This document shows, in pieces, positions 22,362 to 35,631 of a DNA stretch of 64,000 bases; within the stretch, counting starts at the first letter, position 1, and every line of letters begins with the position of its first letter. The stretch is from Alviniconcha marisindica (lineage: Eukaryota > Mollusca > Gastropoda > Provannidae): assembly GCA_018857735.1 (NCBI GenBank), contig JABMCL010000200.1:155001-219000 (forward strand). Reading direction: 5' to 3'. A program made the translations under genes and the position numbers. The notes beneath the pieces were generated by a model. That model saw nothing but the letters and a program-made list of their open reading frames with translations. It was not told the origin of the DNA and searched no databases.

Positions 22362-22566
22362 CAACGCTGACTTGCAGAGCACAACGCTGACTTGCAGCAG
22401 AGCACAACGCTGATTTGCAGCAGAGCACAACGCTGATTTGCAGAGCACAACGCTGATTTGCAGCAGAGCACACTGCAAATCACAACGCTGATTTGCAGCA
22501 GAGCACAACGCTGATTTGCAGCAGAGCACAACGCTGATTTGCAGCAGAGCACAATACTGATTTGCA
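22362..22566. repeat. About 22-24 bp minisatellite, nine or so copies
   Basis: The unit GCAGAGCACAACGCTGATTT varies by a GCA insertion (CAGCAGAGCAC). Confidence 0.9.
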
Positions 22567-23127
22567 GCCTATGTTCTGTACTCGTAGGGTACAGGGGCAA
22601 CCACCGGAGCAGACTGAAAAGAACAGCAACATGGACTGCAAGGCTGCGCATGTGTTCTTCCTCTTCCTATCTACAAATATACTTTGTGGCGCAGAGAGAG
22701 ACAGTTTGTGCGGGTGCGTGCATGCGTGCGTGAGAGGAAAAGAGTGCACTTGCTCTCGAAACCCAAATTAAGCATGGTCAAGTGCGGCCACCACTGGGGG
22801 CGGGGAGGGTGGGGAGTGGGGGATTGTTACACGCTTGGTTTTGCGCCCACCCTGATATTTTTCCGGTCAAATTCTGTGGCGGTCTCTACAAAAGCATGCA
22901 CCGAAAAGGCATATATTTAAACTGGTGGAAGTTGGACACTCTATGGAAGCAGAACCCGATGTCTTGCTTTGCTCACTTTCTTTTTTAACCAACATCAGCA
23001 ATAGTTTTTAAAAAATAATTAGAAATAACAAAAACCCAAAACATGGAAGACTTCAGCCTTTGTTCACCAACAGTGTTGTCAAGGCACATCCAGGAGAAAT
23101 GTGCATTGCCTGAAGATTTGCTGAGAG

Positions 23128-23282
23128 TGTCCCTAGCTCTGCATCACGCCACACTCACGTACAGCCACAACCAGACACACAAGCAGCGCCGAGAGAAACC
23201 AGCTGCTTCATGCGTACCTGTTCTGCGTCACGCCACACTCACGTACAGCCACAACCGGACACACAAGCAGCGCCGAGATCAA
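23128..23282. repeat. Direct duplication of about 85 bp
   Basis: CACGCCACACTCACGTACAG and GACACACAAGCAGCGCCGAG occur in both copies (near 23145 and 23228). Confidence 0.9.
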
Positions 23283-23289
23283 AACTAGC

Positions 23290-23923
23290 TCTTGCCTGCA
23301 CGCCTGCACCTTCAGCAGTCTACTTCTGCAGCATACTGCCCTGGCTGCTCCAGATTCACAACTCGCCCTGCTCTGACCGACCGCCAGCTGCGGTCAGTCG
23401 CTGCTGATCCAACTCACTGAGGGAAGGCAGCCTCACTTTCCCCAAGGGAACACTTGAGTAGTTGGAGGAGAAGGACAAATTTATTTATTTTTAAACCAAC
23501 AACCCTGAAAGGTCACTGGATGCACATGGCCTGTTCCTACCTGCTATGGAGACCCCCCACACAAAAACAGAATCAAACTTCCTCACTTTTCTCCTCAAGG
23601 GCTGCGGCTACGAAATCGGCAGCAAAAGAGAACACAATTCTCAATTCTCTTCTTTATTTCACCCCTTCTTTCACTTAGTTGCTACACAGGTACTGTCACT
23701 TCATTCTTGCCATTCATTATTACACATAATAATAATCATCATCATCATAATATTAGTAGTGGCCATTTCTATAGCGTATCTCACTGACAGGGTGAGCACA
23801 CGTGCTTTACACGATCAACGAAATGTATACATAAAACCTCAAAAGTAAAATACAAACATGTTGTCTTCCTTGCAGACCACACACACACTCTCACACACAC
23901 ACACTCACACACATACATGCACA

Positions 23924-23955
<32 letters not shown>

Positions 23956-24195
23956 AACACACGTGAGGGTGTACAGAAGGAATGCAAGGGGAGATGAGAG
24001 GGGGTGTCAAAAGAAAGCAGTCAGAATTCAGAATCAATCGTTGTGGTAATGTTTGTACATCCAGATGAACTGTCATCAAAGCAGTTTTAATCTGCTTTTG
24101 GATTTATCTGGCAACGTTGCTCAAATGTTTGGAAAGCCAACCAACTTTTCCCCACCATTCCAGGAAGTGAACAACAAAAACTTTCTGCCTATTCT
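23290..24195. other. Region 3' of NPC1 without recognised gene
   Basis: Contains ATC/AAT trinucleotides near 23720-23755, a CA/CT microsatellite at 23878-23965 and otherwise unique sequence. It could be part of a longer NPC1 3' UTR if a distal poly(A) site is used. Confidence 0.3.
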
Positions 24196-24209
24196 TCTGT
24201 CATTTTACA

Positions 24210-24336
24210 CAGAGAAACAGAGAGACAGAGACAGAGAGAAACAGAGACAGACAGACAGAGAAACAGAGACACACAGAGAGACAAAGAGAGAGAGGGAGAG
24301 ACAGAGAGAGACAGAGACAGAGAAACAGAGAGAAAG
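24210..24336. repeat. (GA)n/(GACA)n polypurine tract
   Basis: T-poor + strand of AGAGACAGAG units, 45 bp beyond the proposed NPC1 poly(A) signal. Confidence 0.95.
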
Positions 24337-24379
24337 AGAATACTTGAAGAAAAGTAGAATTTATGACAGATAACGGAAG

Positions 24380-24385
24380 TTTATT
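24380..24385 (-). terminator. Candidate NPC1 poly(A) signal AATAAA
   Basis: The minus strand reads GGACAATAAACTTCC about 170 nt downstream of the NPC1 stop codon. It is the first canonical hexamer I see after the stop. A C/T-rich tract follows. Cleavage would be expected about 15-30 nt further on. Confidence 0.6.
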
Positions 24386-24552
24386 GTCCCATTTGTGAAG
24401 ATGCACATCCAGTCCAAGACAAGCTTGGAAAATGATCCACAGCAGTACCCAAGGAGGCAGGCAAGAGTGTGGGATGCAGGTGAGCACCTTCTGGCCAAGT
24501 GTCCGGGGAAGAGTTCTGGGGGGTGGGGGGGGGGGGAGGCAGAGGTCGGAAA

Positions 24553-24686
24553 TCACATGTTCAGATTGCGATAGCTGGGGGGTCCATCCCCACCACCATC
24601 CAGTGACCTGTTGGTGATGGCGGACTCTCGCTCTCGTTTGTTCTCCTGCTGCACCAGGTACACCTTAGCCTTGTTCACTGGGGGAC
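24553..24686 (-). CDS. NPC1: NPC1 exon 26 (last), C-terminal tail and stop
   Basis: Starts GT CCC after a TGACAG acceptor and completes a split Gly codon. It encodes [10 protein letters not shown], matching the conserved GPSVNKAK region, then a charged tail ending PPSYRNLNM and TGA at 24553. YRNL (1336-1339) fits a Yxx-hydrophobic sorting signal and PPSY a PPxY motif. The human tail instead ends in a dileucine signal. Confidence 0.93.
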
Positions 24687-26290
24687 CTGACACACACACA
24701 CACACACAGACATGGACAGTTGAAAAAAGCTGGGGTCTCCTCACAGTCGAAGCATCATCCACACATGGACAGATGAAAACCAGACCCAGTCTCCTCACAG
24801 GAAGAGGGTGCACACACACACACACACACAGTGCACACCCACACCCACACAGAGTGACACCCACACACACCCACACAGAGTGCACACCCACACCCACACA
24901 GAGTACACACCCACACACACCCACACAGAGTGCACACCCACACAGAGTGACACCCACAAAGTGATACACACACACAACCCCCCCCCCCCCCTTCCCCTAC
25001 ACACATGCACACACAATGTTCTCTCTTTCTCACACACACACAATGCTCTCTCTTTCTCACACACACACACATATACATGCACACACTCACACACACACAC
25101 GCACGCATACACACACGCATACACGTGCATACACACACACAAACACACACACACAAACACACACACGCTGCTTGTGACTATTTACCGATATAGCTGAGCA
25201 TGACGGGAAGGAAGATGAGGCCGTGTGTGGCCCCGAAGAGCACGATGCCCAGGTACATGCGGAAGTAGAAGACCTGGAACAGCTGAGACTTGGAGAAGGC
25301 CAGCACGATGATCCCTCCCAGCTTGGTCAGCGTGATGCCACTCAGCACCTGTCACACACCACAAACTCCGTCATACTCCTCTGTCACACAGAGAGGAACT
25401 CCATGATACTCCTCTGTTACACAACACAAACTCTGTGATACTCCTGCCACACAACACAAACTCCGTCATACTCCTCTGTCACACAGAGAGGAACTCCATG
25501 ATACTCCTCTGTTACACAACACAAACTCTGTGATACTCCTGCCACACAACACAAACTCCGTGATACTCCTCTGTCTCACAGAAAGGAACACCACGATACT
25601 CCTCTGTCTCACAGAAAGGAACACCACGATACTCCTCTGTCTCACAGAAAGGAACACCACGATACTCCTCTGTCTCACAGAAAGGAACACCATGGTACTC
25701 CTGTCATGCAGAAAGGAATACCATAATACTCCTCTGTTACACAAACAGAACCTCTGTGATACTCCTCTGTCTCACATAAAGGAATACCATGGTACTCCTG
25801 CCACACAACAGAAACTCCGTTATACTCCTCTGTCTCACAGAAAGGAATACACTCCTCTGTCTCACAGAAAGGAATACACTCCTCTGTCCCACAGAAAGGA
25901 ACACCATGATACTACTGCCACACAGAAAGGAATACCATGATACTCCTCTGTTACACAAACAGAAACTCTGTGATACTCCTCTGTCTTACAGAAAGAAATA
26001 CCATGATACTCCTTTGTCACACAGAAAGGAATACCATGGTCTCCTCCACCACACAAAAAGGAACACCATGGTACTCCTCCATCACACAAAAAGGACTACC
26101 ATGGTACTCTGCTGCTGTTGGTGTGATGCCACTCTGCATGTCACACAATAGGAACTCAGTGACACTCTTCTTTCACACAGAAAAAGGAACATATCATACC
26201 CCATCTTTACTGTGTGTGCGGTGTGTGTATGTGTGCGCATGAGTGTGTGTATGTGTGAATATGTGTGTGTGCATGTGTGAACATGAATGT

Positions 26291-26354
<64 letters not shown>

Positions 26355-29300
26355 ATGAGTGGTGTGGCCGACTTACAGAACTTCCCATGTGCGCCAGAGC
26401 ATCCTTGGCGCGCTCTTTGCGAGTGGGCAAGGTGCTGACGGCAAAGGCGCGAGTGATGTGGGAACAGAACTCCACTGAGATGCCCACCGCCTGCAACACA
26501 GTCAAAATCCCTTACACACAGCTCTTTGTCAGTCTGCCCACTCCCTTACACACAGCTCTTTGTCAGTCTGCCCACTCCCTTACACACAGCTCTTTGTCAG
26601 TCTGCCCACTCCCTTACACACAGCTCTTTGTCAGTCTGCCCGCTCCCTTACACACAGCTCTTTGTCAGTCTGCCCGCTCCCTTACACACAGCTCTTTGTC
26701 AGTCTGCCCGCTCCCTTACACACAGCTCTTTGTCAGTCTGCCCGCTCCCTTACACACAGCTCTTTGTCAGTCTGCCCGCTCCCTTTCACACAGCTCTTTG
26801 TCAGTCTGCCCGCTCCCTTACACACAGCTCTTTGTCAGTCTGCCCGCTCCCTTACACACAGCTCTTTGTCAGTCTGCCCGCTCCCTTACACACAGCTCTT
26901 TGTCAGTCTGCCCGCTCCCTTACACACAGCTCTTTGTCAGTCTGCCCGCTCCCTTACACCCAGCTCTTTGTCTGCCCACTCCCTTACACACAGCTCTTTG
27001 TCAGTCTGCCCACTCCCTTACACCCAGCTCTTTGTCAGTCTGCCCGCTCCCTTACACCCAGCTCTTTGTCTGCCCACTCCCTTACACACAGCTCTTTGTC
27101 AGTCTGCCCGCTCCCTTACACACAGCTCTTTGTCTGCCCACTCCCTTACACACAGCTCTTTGTCAGTCTGCCCGCTCCCTTACACACAGCTCTTTGTCAG
27201 TCTGCCCGCTCCCTTCACACAGCTCTTTGCACCCCCCAAAACTCTTGTCAGTCTGCCCGCTCCCTTACACACAGCTCTTTGTCAGTCTGCCCGCTCCCTT
27301 ACACACAGCTCTTTGTCAGTCTGCCCGCTCCCTTACACCAGCTCTTTGTCAGTCTGCCCACTCCCTTACACACAGCTCTTTGTCAGTCTGCCCACTCCCT
27401 TACACACAGCTCTTTGTCAGTCTGCCCGCTCCCTTACACACAGCTCTTTGTCAGTCTGCCCACTCCCTTACACACAGCTCTTTGTCAGTCTGCCCACTCC
27501 CTTACACACAGCTCTTTGTCAGTCTGCCCGCTCCCTTACACACAGCTCTTTGTCAGTCTGCCCGCTCCCTTACACACAGCTCTTTGTCAGTCTGCCCGCT
27601 CCCTTACACACAGCTCTTTGTCAGTCTGCCCACTCCCTTACACACAGCTCTTTGTCAGTCTGCCCGCTCCCTTACACACAGCTCTTTGTCAGTCTGCCCG
27701 CTCCCTTACACACAGCTCTTTGTCAGTCTGCCCGCTCCCTTACACACAGCTCTTTGTCTGCCCACTCCCTTACACACAGCTCTTTGTCTGCCCGCTCCCT
27801 TACACACAGCTCTTTGTCAGTCTGCCCGCTCCCTTACACACAGCTCTTTGTCAGTCTGCCCACTCCCTTACACACAGCTCTTTGTCAGTCTGCCCGCTCC
27901 CTTACACACAGCTCTTTGTCAGTCTGCCCGCTCCCTTACACACAGCTCTTTGTCAGTCTGCCCGCTCCCTTACACCCAGCTCTTTGTCAGTCTGCCCGCA
28001 ACACAAACTCATCACACACAGCTCCTGCTGGATCAAAGTTTGTTTCCAGCGCCTGCAAAACATTAAAATTCCGCGACATGTAACTCCTGCTGAATCAAAG
28101 TTTGTCTGCCAGATGTCTGCCCGCCACCTGCAACGCAGTCAGCTTTCCTTACACACAGCTGCTGTTGGTGAAAACGAGCTGTGTTAGGAATAAGCTATTT
28201 CAACTGTCCCAGCTGCTTCTTCAGTGGGGAGAGCGGGTGGGGTGGGGGACGGAGGGGCGGTCTGTACCACACTACAATTTGTTTCCCTTCTAAATCAGCA
28301 AGCGGCACAACTGCCAAGCAGAACAAAGCATTCCTCCCTCATACGTCTACAAATCTCCACGCCCAAGGTCTTGATCATCTTACGACACCCCACAAGCACT
28401 TAGGGTGGGCCTGGTCATCTTACGACACCCCACAAGTACTTAGAGTGGGCCTGGTCATCTTACGACACCCCACAAGCACTTAGGGTGGGCCTGATCATCT
28501 TACGACACCCCACAAGCACTTAGGGTGGGCCTGATCATCTTACGACACCCCACAAGCATTTAGGGTGGGCCTGATCATCTTACGACACCCCACAAGCACT
28601 TAGGGTGGGCCTGGTCATCTTACGACACCCCACAAGCACTTAGGGTGGGCCTGGTCATCTTACAACACCCCACAAGCACTTAGGGTGGGCCTGATCATCT
28701 TACGACACCCCACAAGCACTTAGGGTGGGCCTGACCATCTTACAACACCCCACAAGCACTTAGGGTGGGCCTGGTCACCTTACGACACCCCACAAGCACT
28801 TAGGGTGGCAGCACTGCGTAATGCAGGCAGGCTGCACTCACCATGATGAGGTTGACCAGAGACACGGCGTTGAGGCTGATGTCCCAGAGGTACATGAGGC
28901 CAAACAAGTCGCACAGGATCATGCAGATGGTCACGAAGACCATGATGGCAGAGTAGAGGTCAAAGCCCAGCAGAGTGAAGGTCACCACCAAGATGGCGCT
29001 CATGCAGATGGCCAGGTTGGTGACGGTGTCGTGCACAATGGTCAGATACTGCTCGTAGAACACGTAGAAAATGCTGAAAACATACAACGTTGAAAATGCT
29101 GAATGCACACATATGCGCACACTGTGCTGCGAACGGTGGCACACGTACGATCAACTTTCAGCCACGTTTACCGGATAAGTCCACTTTTGTAATAAATACA
29201 TATGACAAATGTCTCACAAAAATTGAACCTTGGAAAGTATGGTGGCATGGACTTTCTGTGAGGATCCTAAGATACTGGAGCTCTGGAGGACAATATCACC

Positions 29301-32300
29301 ATCACTCAAAAGTAATCTCTAGTGTGAAAAATGCCATCCTTTCACAGTCTGTGTAACCAGTAACAGCCTACTGTCAAGAGGTGTTGCCACTATCCACTGG
29401 GACAACAGCCTACTATCAAGAGATGTTGCCACTATCCACTGGGACAACAGCCTACTGTCAAGAGGTGTTGCCACTATCCACTGGGACAACAGCCTACTAT
29501 CAAGAGGTGTTGCCACTATCCACTGGGACAACAGCCTACTGTCAAGAGGTGTTGCCACTATCCACTGGGACAACAGCCTACTGTCAAGAGATGTTGCCAC
29601 TATCCACTGGGACAACAGCCTACTGTCAAGAGGTGTTGCCACTATCCACTAGGACAACAGCCTACTGTCAAAAGGTGTTGCCACTATCCACTGGGACAAC
29701 AGCCTACTGTCAAGAGATGTTGCCACTATCCACTGGGACAACAGCCTACTGTCAAGAGATGTTGCTACTATCCACTGGGATAACAGCCTACTGTCAAGAG
29801 ATGTTGCCATTATCCACAGGGACAACAGCCTACTGTCAAGAGGTGTTGCCACTATCCACAGGGACAACAGCCTCTTGTCAAGAGATGTTGCCACTATCCA
29901 CTGGGACAACAGCCTATTGTCAAGAGGTGTTGCCACTATCCACTGGGGCAAGTCTTGTCAAGAGATGTTGCCACTATCCACAGGGACAACAGCCTATTGT
30001 CAAGGTGTTGCCACTATCCACAGGGACAACAGCCTATTGTCAAGAGGTGTTGCCACTATCCACTGGGGCAAGTCTTGTCAAGAGATGTTGCCACTATCCA
30101 CCGGGACAACAGCCTATTGTCAAGAGGTGTTGCCACTCTCCACAGGGACAACAGCCTATTGTCAAGAGGTGTTGCCACTATCCACCGGGACAGCAGCCTA
30201 CTGTCAAGAGGTGTTGCCACTATCCACCGGGACAGCAGCCTACTGTCAAGAACTGCTGCCGCCATCCAGCAGGACACACCTGTAAGGGAAGACCTCCATC
30301 AGGGAGTCGCTGCTGTCGCCGCCGCCAGAATCAGACTGGAGTGCCAGGCTCTTGGTGATGTTGGCGCCGATCTCCCGCGCCTGTCTCAGGGCATCAATGT
30401 AGTCCAGGGAGGTCTTGAGCACGGTGTGATACGTCATGAAGTAGGTCGCTGCAAGGGGTCACCAAAATCGCTGACTGAACAATGCAGCTGGCCAGGGTTC
30501 TAACAGGTACACTCTTCATCAATAAAAACCACTGGAACAGCAATGCGCTGAGCCTGTCATACACTGCCAGTGAATACACACACATACACTAGCATTGGTT
30601 TAACAATGCAGCTGGCCAAGGTCCTAACAGATACTCTTCATCAATAAAAACCACTAGGACAGTGATGTGCTAAGCCTGTCATACACTGCCAGTGAATACA
30701 CACACACTAGCATTGGTTTAACAAACGCAGCTGGCCAAGGTCCTAACAGATGCACTCTTAATAAAAACCATTGGGACAGCAAGACACAGAGCCTGTCATA
30801 CACCGCCAGTGAATACACACACACACCAGCATTTACAACCTTGCTAGTCAATCTTGGCAGTAACAGGACACTGCCATAACAAAGTTAGAAAAGGTGCACG
30901 ACTTCTGGTTTGAAAAAAAAGAAGCAAAAAAGCAAACGGGATGAAGAACTGGTCCAGATTTATGACGAGTTGTGGGGCAGTGCAGTCGACGGATGCAGTT
31001 ACACTCAGAGAAAACACAACAATGTTCTTCAGTTGCAACGCTTTGACCATCAGGTTTATCGAAGACCAAATACCTTCACAAACGCTGCAAGGAGCTGAAG
31101 CAGCGACGGCTATACTTTCCCAAGAAAGAAGAAAAGAAAAAAAGATGTGGGGTCTTTCTACCTACCTCCCACCTCAGTCTTGTTGTGCAGTAGCTCCACT
31201 CCAGAGCCGTAGGCAGCATGGCCTCTGAAAACACACAGTCACTCTGCATGTACACCCACAACCATCGCAAGTCCCTGTACGTTTAAAAACACACAGCCAC
31301 TCTCCACGTACACCCACAACCGTCGCAAGTCCCCGTACGTTTAAAAACACACAGCCACTCTCCACGTACACCCACAACCGTCGCAAGTCCCCGTACGTTT
31401 AAAAACACACAGCCACTCTCCACGTACACCCACAACCGTCGCAAGTCCCCGTACGTTTAAAAACACACAGCCACTCTCCACGTACACCCACAACCGTCGC
31501 AAGTCCCCGTACGTTTAAAAACACACAGCCACTCTCCACGTACACCCACAACCGTCGCAAGTCCCCGTACGTTTAAAAACACACAGCCACTCTCCACGTA
31601 CACCCACAACCGTCGCAAGTCCCCGTACGTTTAAAAACACACAGCCACTCTCCACGTACACCCACAACCGTCGCAAGTCCCCGTACGTTTAAAAACACAC
31701 AGCCACTCTCCACGTACACCCACAACCGTCGCAAGTCCCCGTACGTTTAAAAACACACAGCCACTCTCCACGTACACCCACAACCGTCGCAAGTCCCCGT
31801 ACGTTTAAAAACACACAGCCACTCTCCACGTACACCCACAACCGTCGCAAGTCCCCGTACGTTTAAAAACACACAGCCACTCTCCACGTACACCCACAAC
31901 CGTCGCAAGTCCCCGTACGTTTAAAAACACACAGCCACTCTCCACGTACACCCACAACCGTCGCAAGTCCCCGTACGTTTAAAAACACACAGCCACTCTC
32001 CACGTACACCCACAACCGTCGCAAGTCCCCGTACGTTTAAAAACACACAGCCACTCTCCACGTACACCCACAACCGTCGCAAGTCCCCGTACGTTTAAAA
32101 ACACACAGCCACTCTCCACGTACACCCACAACCGTCGCAAGTCCCCGTACGTTTAAAAACACACAGCCACTCTCCACGTACACCCACAACCGTCGCAAGT
32201 CCCCGTACGTTTAAAAACACACAGCCACTCTCCACGTACACCCACAACCGTCGCAAGTCCCCGTACGTTTAAAAACACACAGCCACTCTCCACGTACACC

Positions 32301-34218
32301 CACAACCGTCGCAAGTCCCCGTACGTTTAAAAACACACAGCCACTCTCCACGTACACCCACAACCGTCGCAAGTCCCCGTACGTTTAAAAACACACAGCC
32401 ACTCTCCACGTACACCCACAACCGTCGCAAGTCCCCGTACGTTTAAAAACACACAGCCACTCTCCACGTACACCCACAACCGTCGCAAGTCCCCGTACGT
32501 TTAAAAACACACAGCCACTCTCCACGTACACCCACAACCGTCGCAAGTCCCCGTACGTTTAAAAACACACAGCCACTCTCCACGTACACCCACAACCGTC
32601 GCAAGTCCCCGTACGTTTAAAAACACACAGCCACTCTCCACGTACACCCACAACCGTCGCAAGTCCCCGTACGTTTAAAAACACACAGCCACTCTCCACG
32701 TACACCCACAACCGTCGCAAGTCCCCGTACGTTTAAAAACACACAGCCACTCTCCACGTACACCCACAACCGTCGCAAGTCCCCGTACGTTTAAAAACAC
32801 ACAGCCACTCTCCATGTACACCCACAACCTCGCAAGTCCCCGTACGTTTAAAAACACACAGCCACTCTCCATGTACACCCACAACCTCGCAAGTCCCCGT
32901 ACGTTTAAAAACACACAGCCACTCTCCACGTACACCCACAACCGTCGCAAGTCCCCTACGTTTAAAAACACACAGCCACTCTCACGTACACCCACAACCG
33001 TTGCAAGTCCCCGTACGTTTAAAAACACACAGCCACTCTCACGTTTACACCGCACATAACGACTGGTTAATTCACAAAGTCCAAACAGGCAAAGCCATCA
33101 CGGTTTAAAAACACACAGCCACTCTGCTGTACACCCAACAACCGTCGCAAGTCCCTGACACGTTTATAAACACACAGCCCCCCCTCTCCACGTACACCCA
33201 CAACCGTCGCAAGTCCCCGTACGTTTAAAAACACACAGCCACTCTCCATGTACACCCACAACCGTCGCAAGTCCCCGTACGTTTAAAAACACACAGCCAC
33301 TCTCCATGTACACCCACAACCGTCGCAAGTCCCCGTACGTTTAAAAACACACAGCCACTCTCCACGTACACCCACAACCATCGCAAGTCCCCGTACGTTT
33401 AAAAACACACAGCCACTCTCCATGTACACCCACAACCATCGCAAGTCCCCGTACGTTTAAAAACACACAGCCACTCTCCATGTACACCCACAACCATCGC
33501 AAGTCCCCATACGTTTAAAAACACACAGACACTTTGTCTACTTACACCCACAACCATTGCTAGTCCCCATGTTTAAAAATACACGAAACACACTCCACAT
33601 ACAGATGCCGTTTTTCACCAGTCACATAACGACTGGTTAATTCACAAAGTCCAGAACAGGCAAAGACCATCACAAAGTGTTTGACAAACACAAGCGACTT
33701 GGTCTTTCACACCCAACCAGGACGGTTATACCAGAGCAACTGAAAACACAAAGGCATACTCCACGTAAACACACTGCTCCTTCCACAGCGTTGCCACTGT
33801 TGCACACGCTTCTCCGGCCAGCATCACTTCTTCACATTTTGAGGACACTACCCCGTGGCAAATGATGGAGATGCTGCTGACACACACAGCCTGCGCCCAC
33901 CCATTCATTCTAAGGGTAAGCATCACGCCTTCTCAAGACCCTCTTCTCCTCTGCCCTCCCGGTCAACGAATCCACACTTTCTGACTCAAATGCAGTTTGC
34001 TTCACAGTTAACGGCATATATGTTTTGTCCAACAAGTTGCACAGCAAATAAAAGAAAGACAGAAGCGTAGACAGATTGACTGATTGAGTGAACTTTATTT
34101 CTCAAAGGAGAAGACATTAGCACAAAGGCCAACTCACATATCTGCCATTGCTACAGTACTACTAATAGCTAAGATATTCTGAGAGGGGGGGGGGGGGGAA
34201 GAGAGAGAGAGAGAGAGG

Positions 34219-34291
<73 letters not shown>

Positions 34292-35596
34292 TGGAGGATC
34301 ATCGTACCCTTTAGCGCACACTGTCTCCGGGTTGTCGTTGAGGAACCAGGGCAGGAAGGTCATGAAGTCTTGGGGCTGTGGCCGCCCACCCTCAAACGGG
34401 TGCACGTCACACTTGACACAGTCTGTGTTGTTGGCTGCACACAGTCACGTTTTATTCACCGTACACGCTGCCTGCACTCTGGGCTACTGGTAAGTCTCGT
34501 TGCCCTTTACAACCACAAGTGTTATCCTGGCTCCACGTCACCCAAAACCTACAAAAAAGGAAGGGGGAAGGGGAGAAAAGAGTCAAAAAAAGAGTAAAAA
34601 AAACGTAAATTGGTGCAGAATAAGTACGAGTCCAGGCAAAAGAGCAGTGTGCAGTGTCACGATTCAAGTCACATATACCAGGTCGGCAAAGCTGGCTAAA
34701 CCATCCGAAACTGATTAATCTTGAATTGTGACACTGCACACTGCTCTTTTGCCTGGACTCGTACTTATTCTGCACCAATTTACTTGTTTTTACTCTTTTT
34801 TTGACTCTTTTCTCCCCCCCCCTTTCTTTTTTTCTAACCTTTTGGGTACGGGGAGCCAGTCCACATAAGCAATGCATGCAAAGCCGCATACATACACATT
34901 AGGCACATCAGTTCTGAACATATTTTTACCACTCAAGCAACCCAAACCCTTGTTTGCTCTCTCGTCCTCTCTCCTGTAACACTCTACTTTCAGGTTGCCC
35001 TCAGTACTTACTAGACACACTTCACAAAGTTCAGAATGCAGCAGCAAGGCTTGTGTGTAAAGCGAAGAAATCTGGCCACATGCATCCTATTCTTGAAACT
35101 CTGCTCTGGCTACCGGTAGCACAATGCATCCAATAAAAAAAAATCAACCATCCACTTCAATTCCATCTCTGGCACATCCTCTCAGCATCTGTCCAACCTG
35201 CCTTTCAAGCGTACACTACAAGAGGACAACTCCGATCTGCATCTGGCACCCACACCTCTGCGACCCCTTGCGTAAAGACAGAAAGATTTGGTGAAAGATG
35301 GTTTTCTTACACTGGCCCATCCGTTTGGAACAGTTTGACTCAAACACTCTGTCAGTGACTCTTCCTCCTCTGTCAAAGCCACCCTCACAACACACATCAA
35401 GTGGCACACACAAGACTAGGCACAAATACACAAGACTAAGGCACACACACAAAGACACACACAAGACTAAAGCACACACACACAAGACTAAGGCACACAC
35501 ACACACAAGACTAAGGCACACACACAAAGACTAAGGCACACACAAACACACACACACATATGACTAAGGCACACACACACACACACAAAGACTAAG

Positions 35597-35631
<35 letters not shown>

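Noticed and set aside
26297..28187. Three overlapping + frames of 507-589 residues, the longest in the window
   Set aside because: They translate a 34-bp minisatellite in all three frames. The apparent protein is the same period repeated, sits antisense in an NPC1 intron, and has no non-repeat domain.
31228..33565. CRISPR-like regular array
   Set aside because: The 58-bp units are contiguous with no unique spacers, and the context is a eukaryotic intron. The same reasoning applies to the 40-, 42-, 34- and 65-bp arrays.
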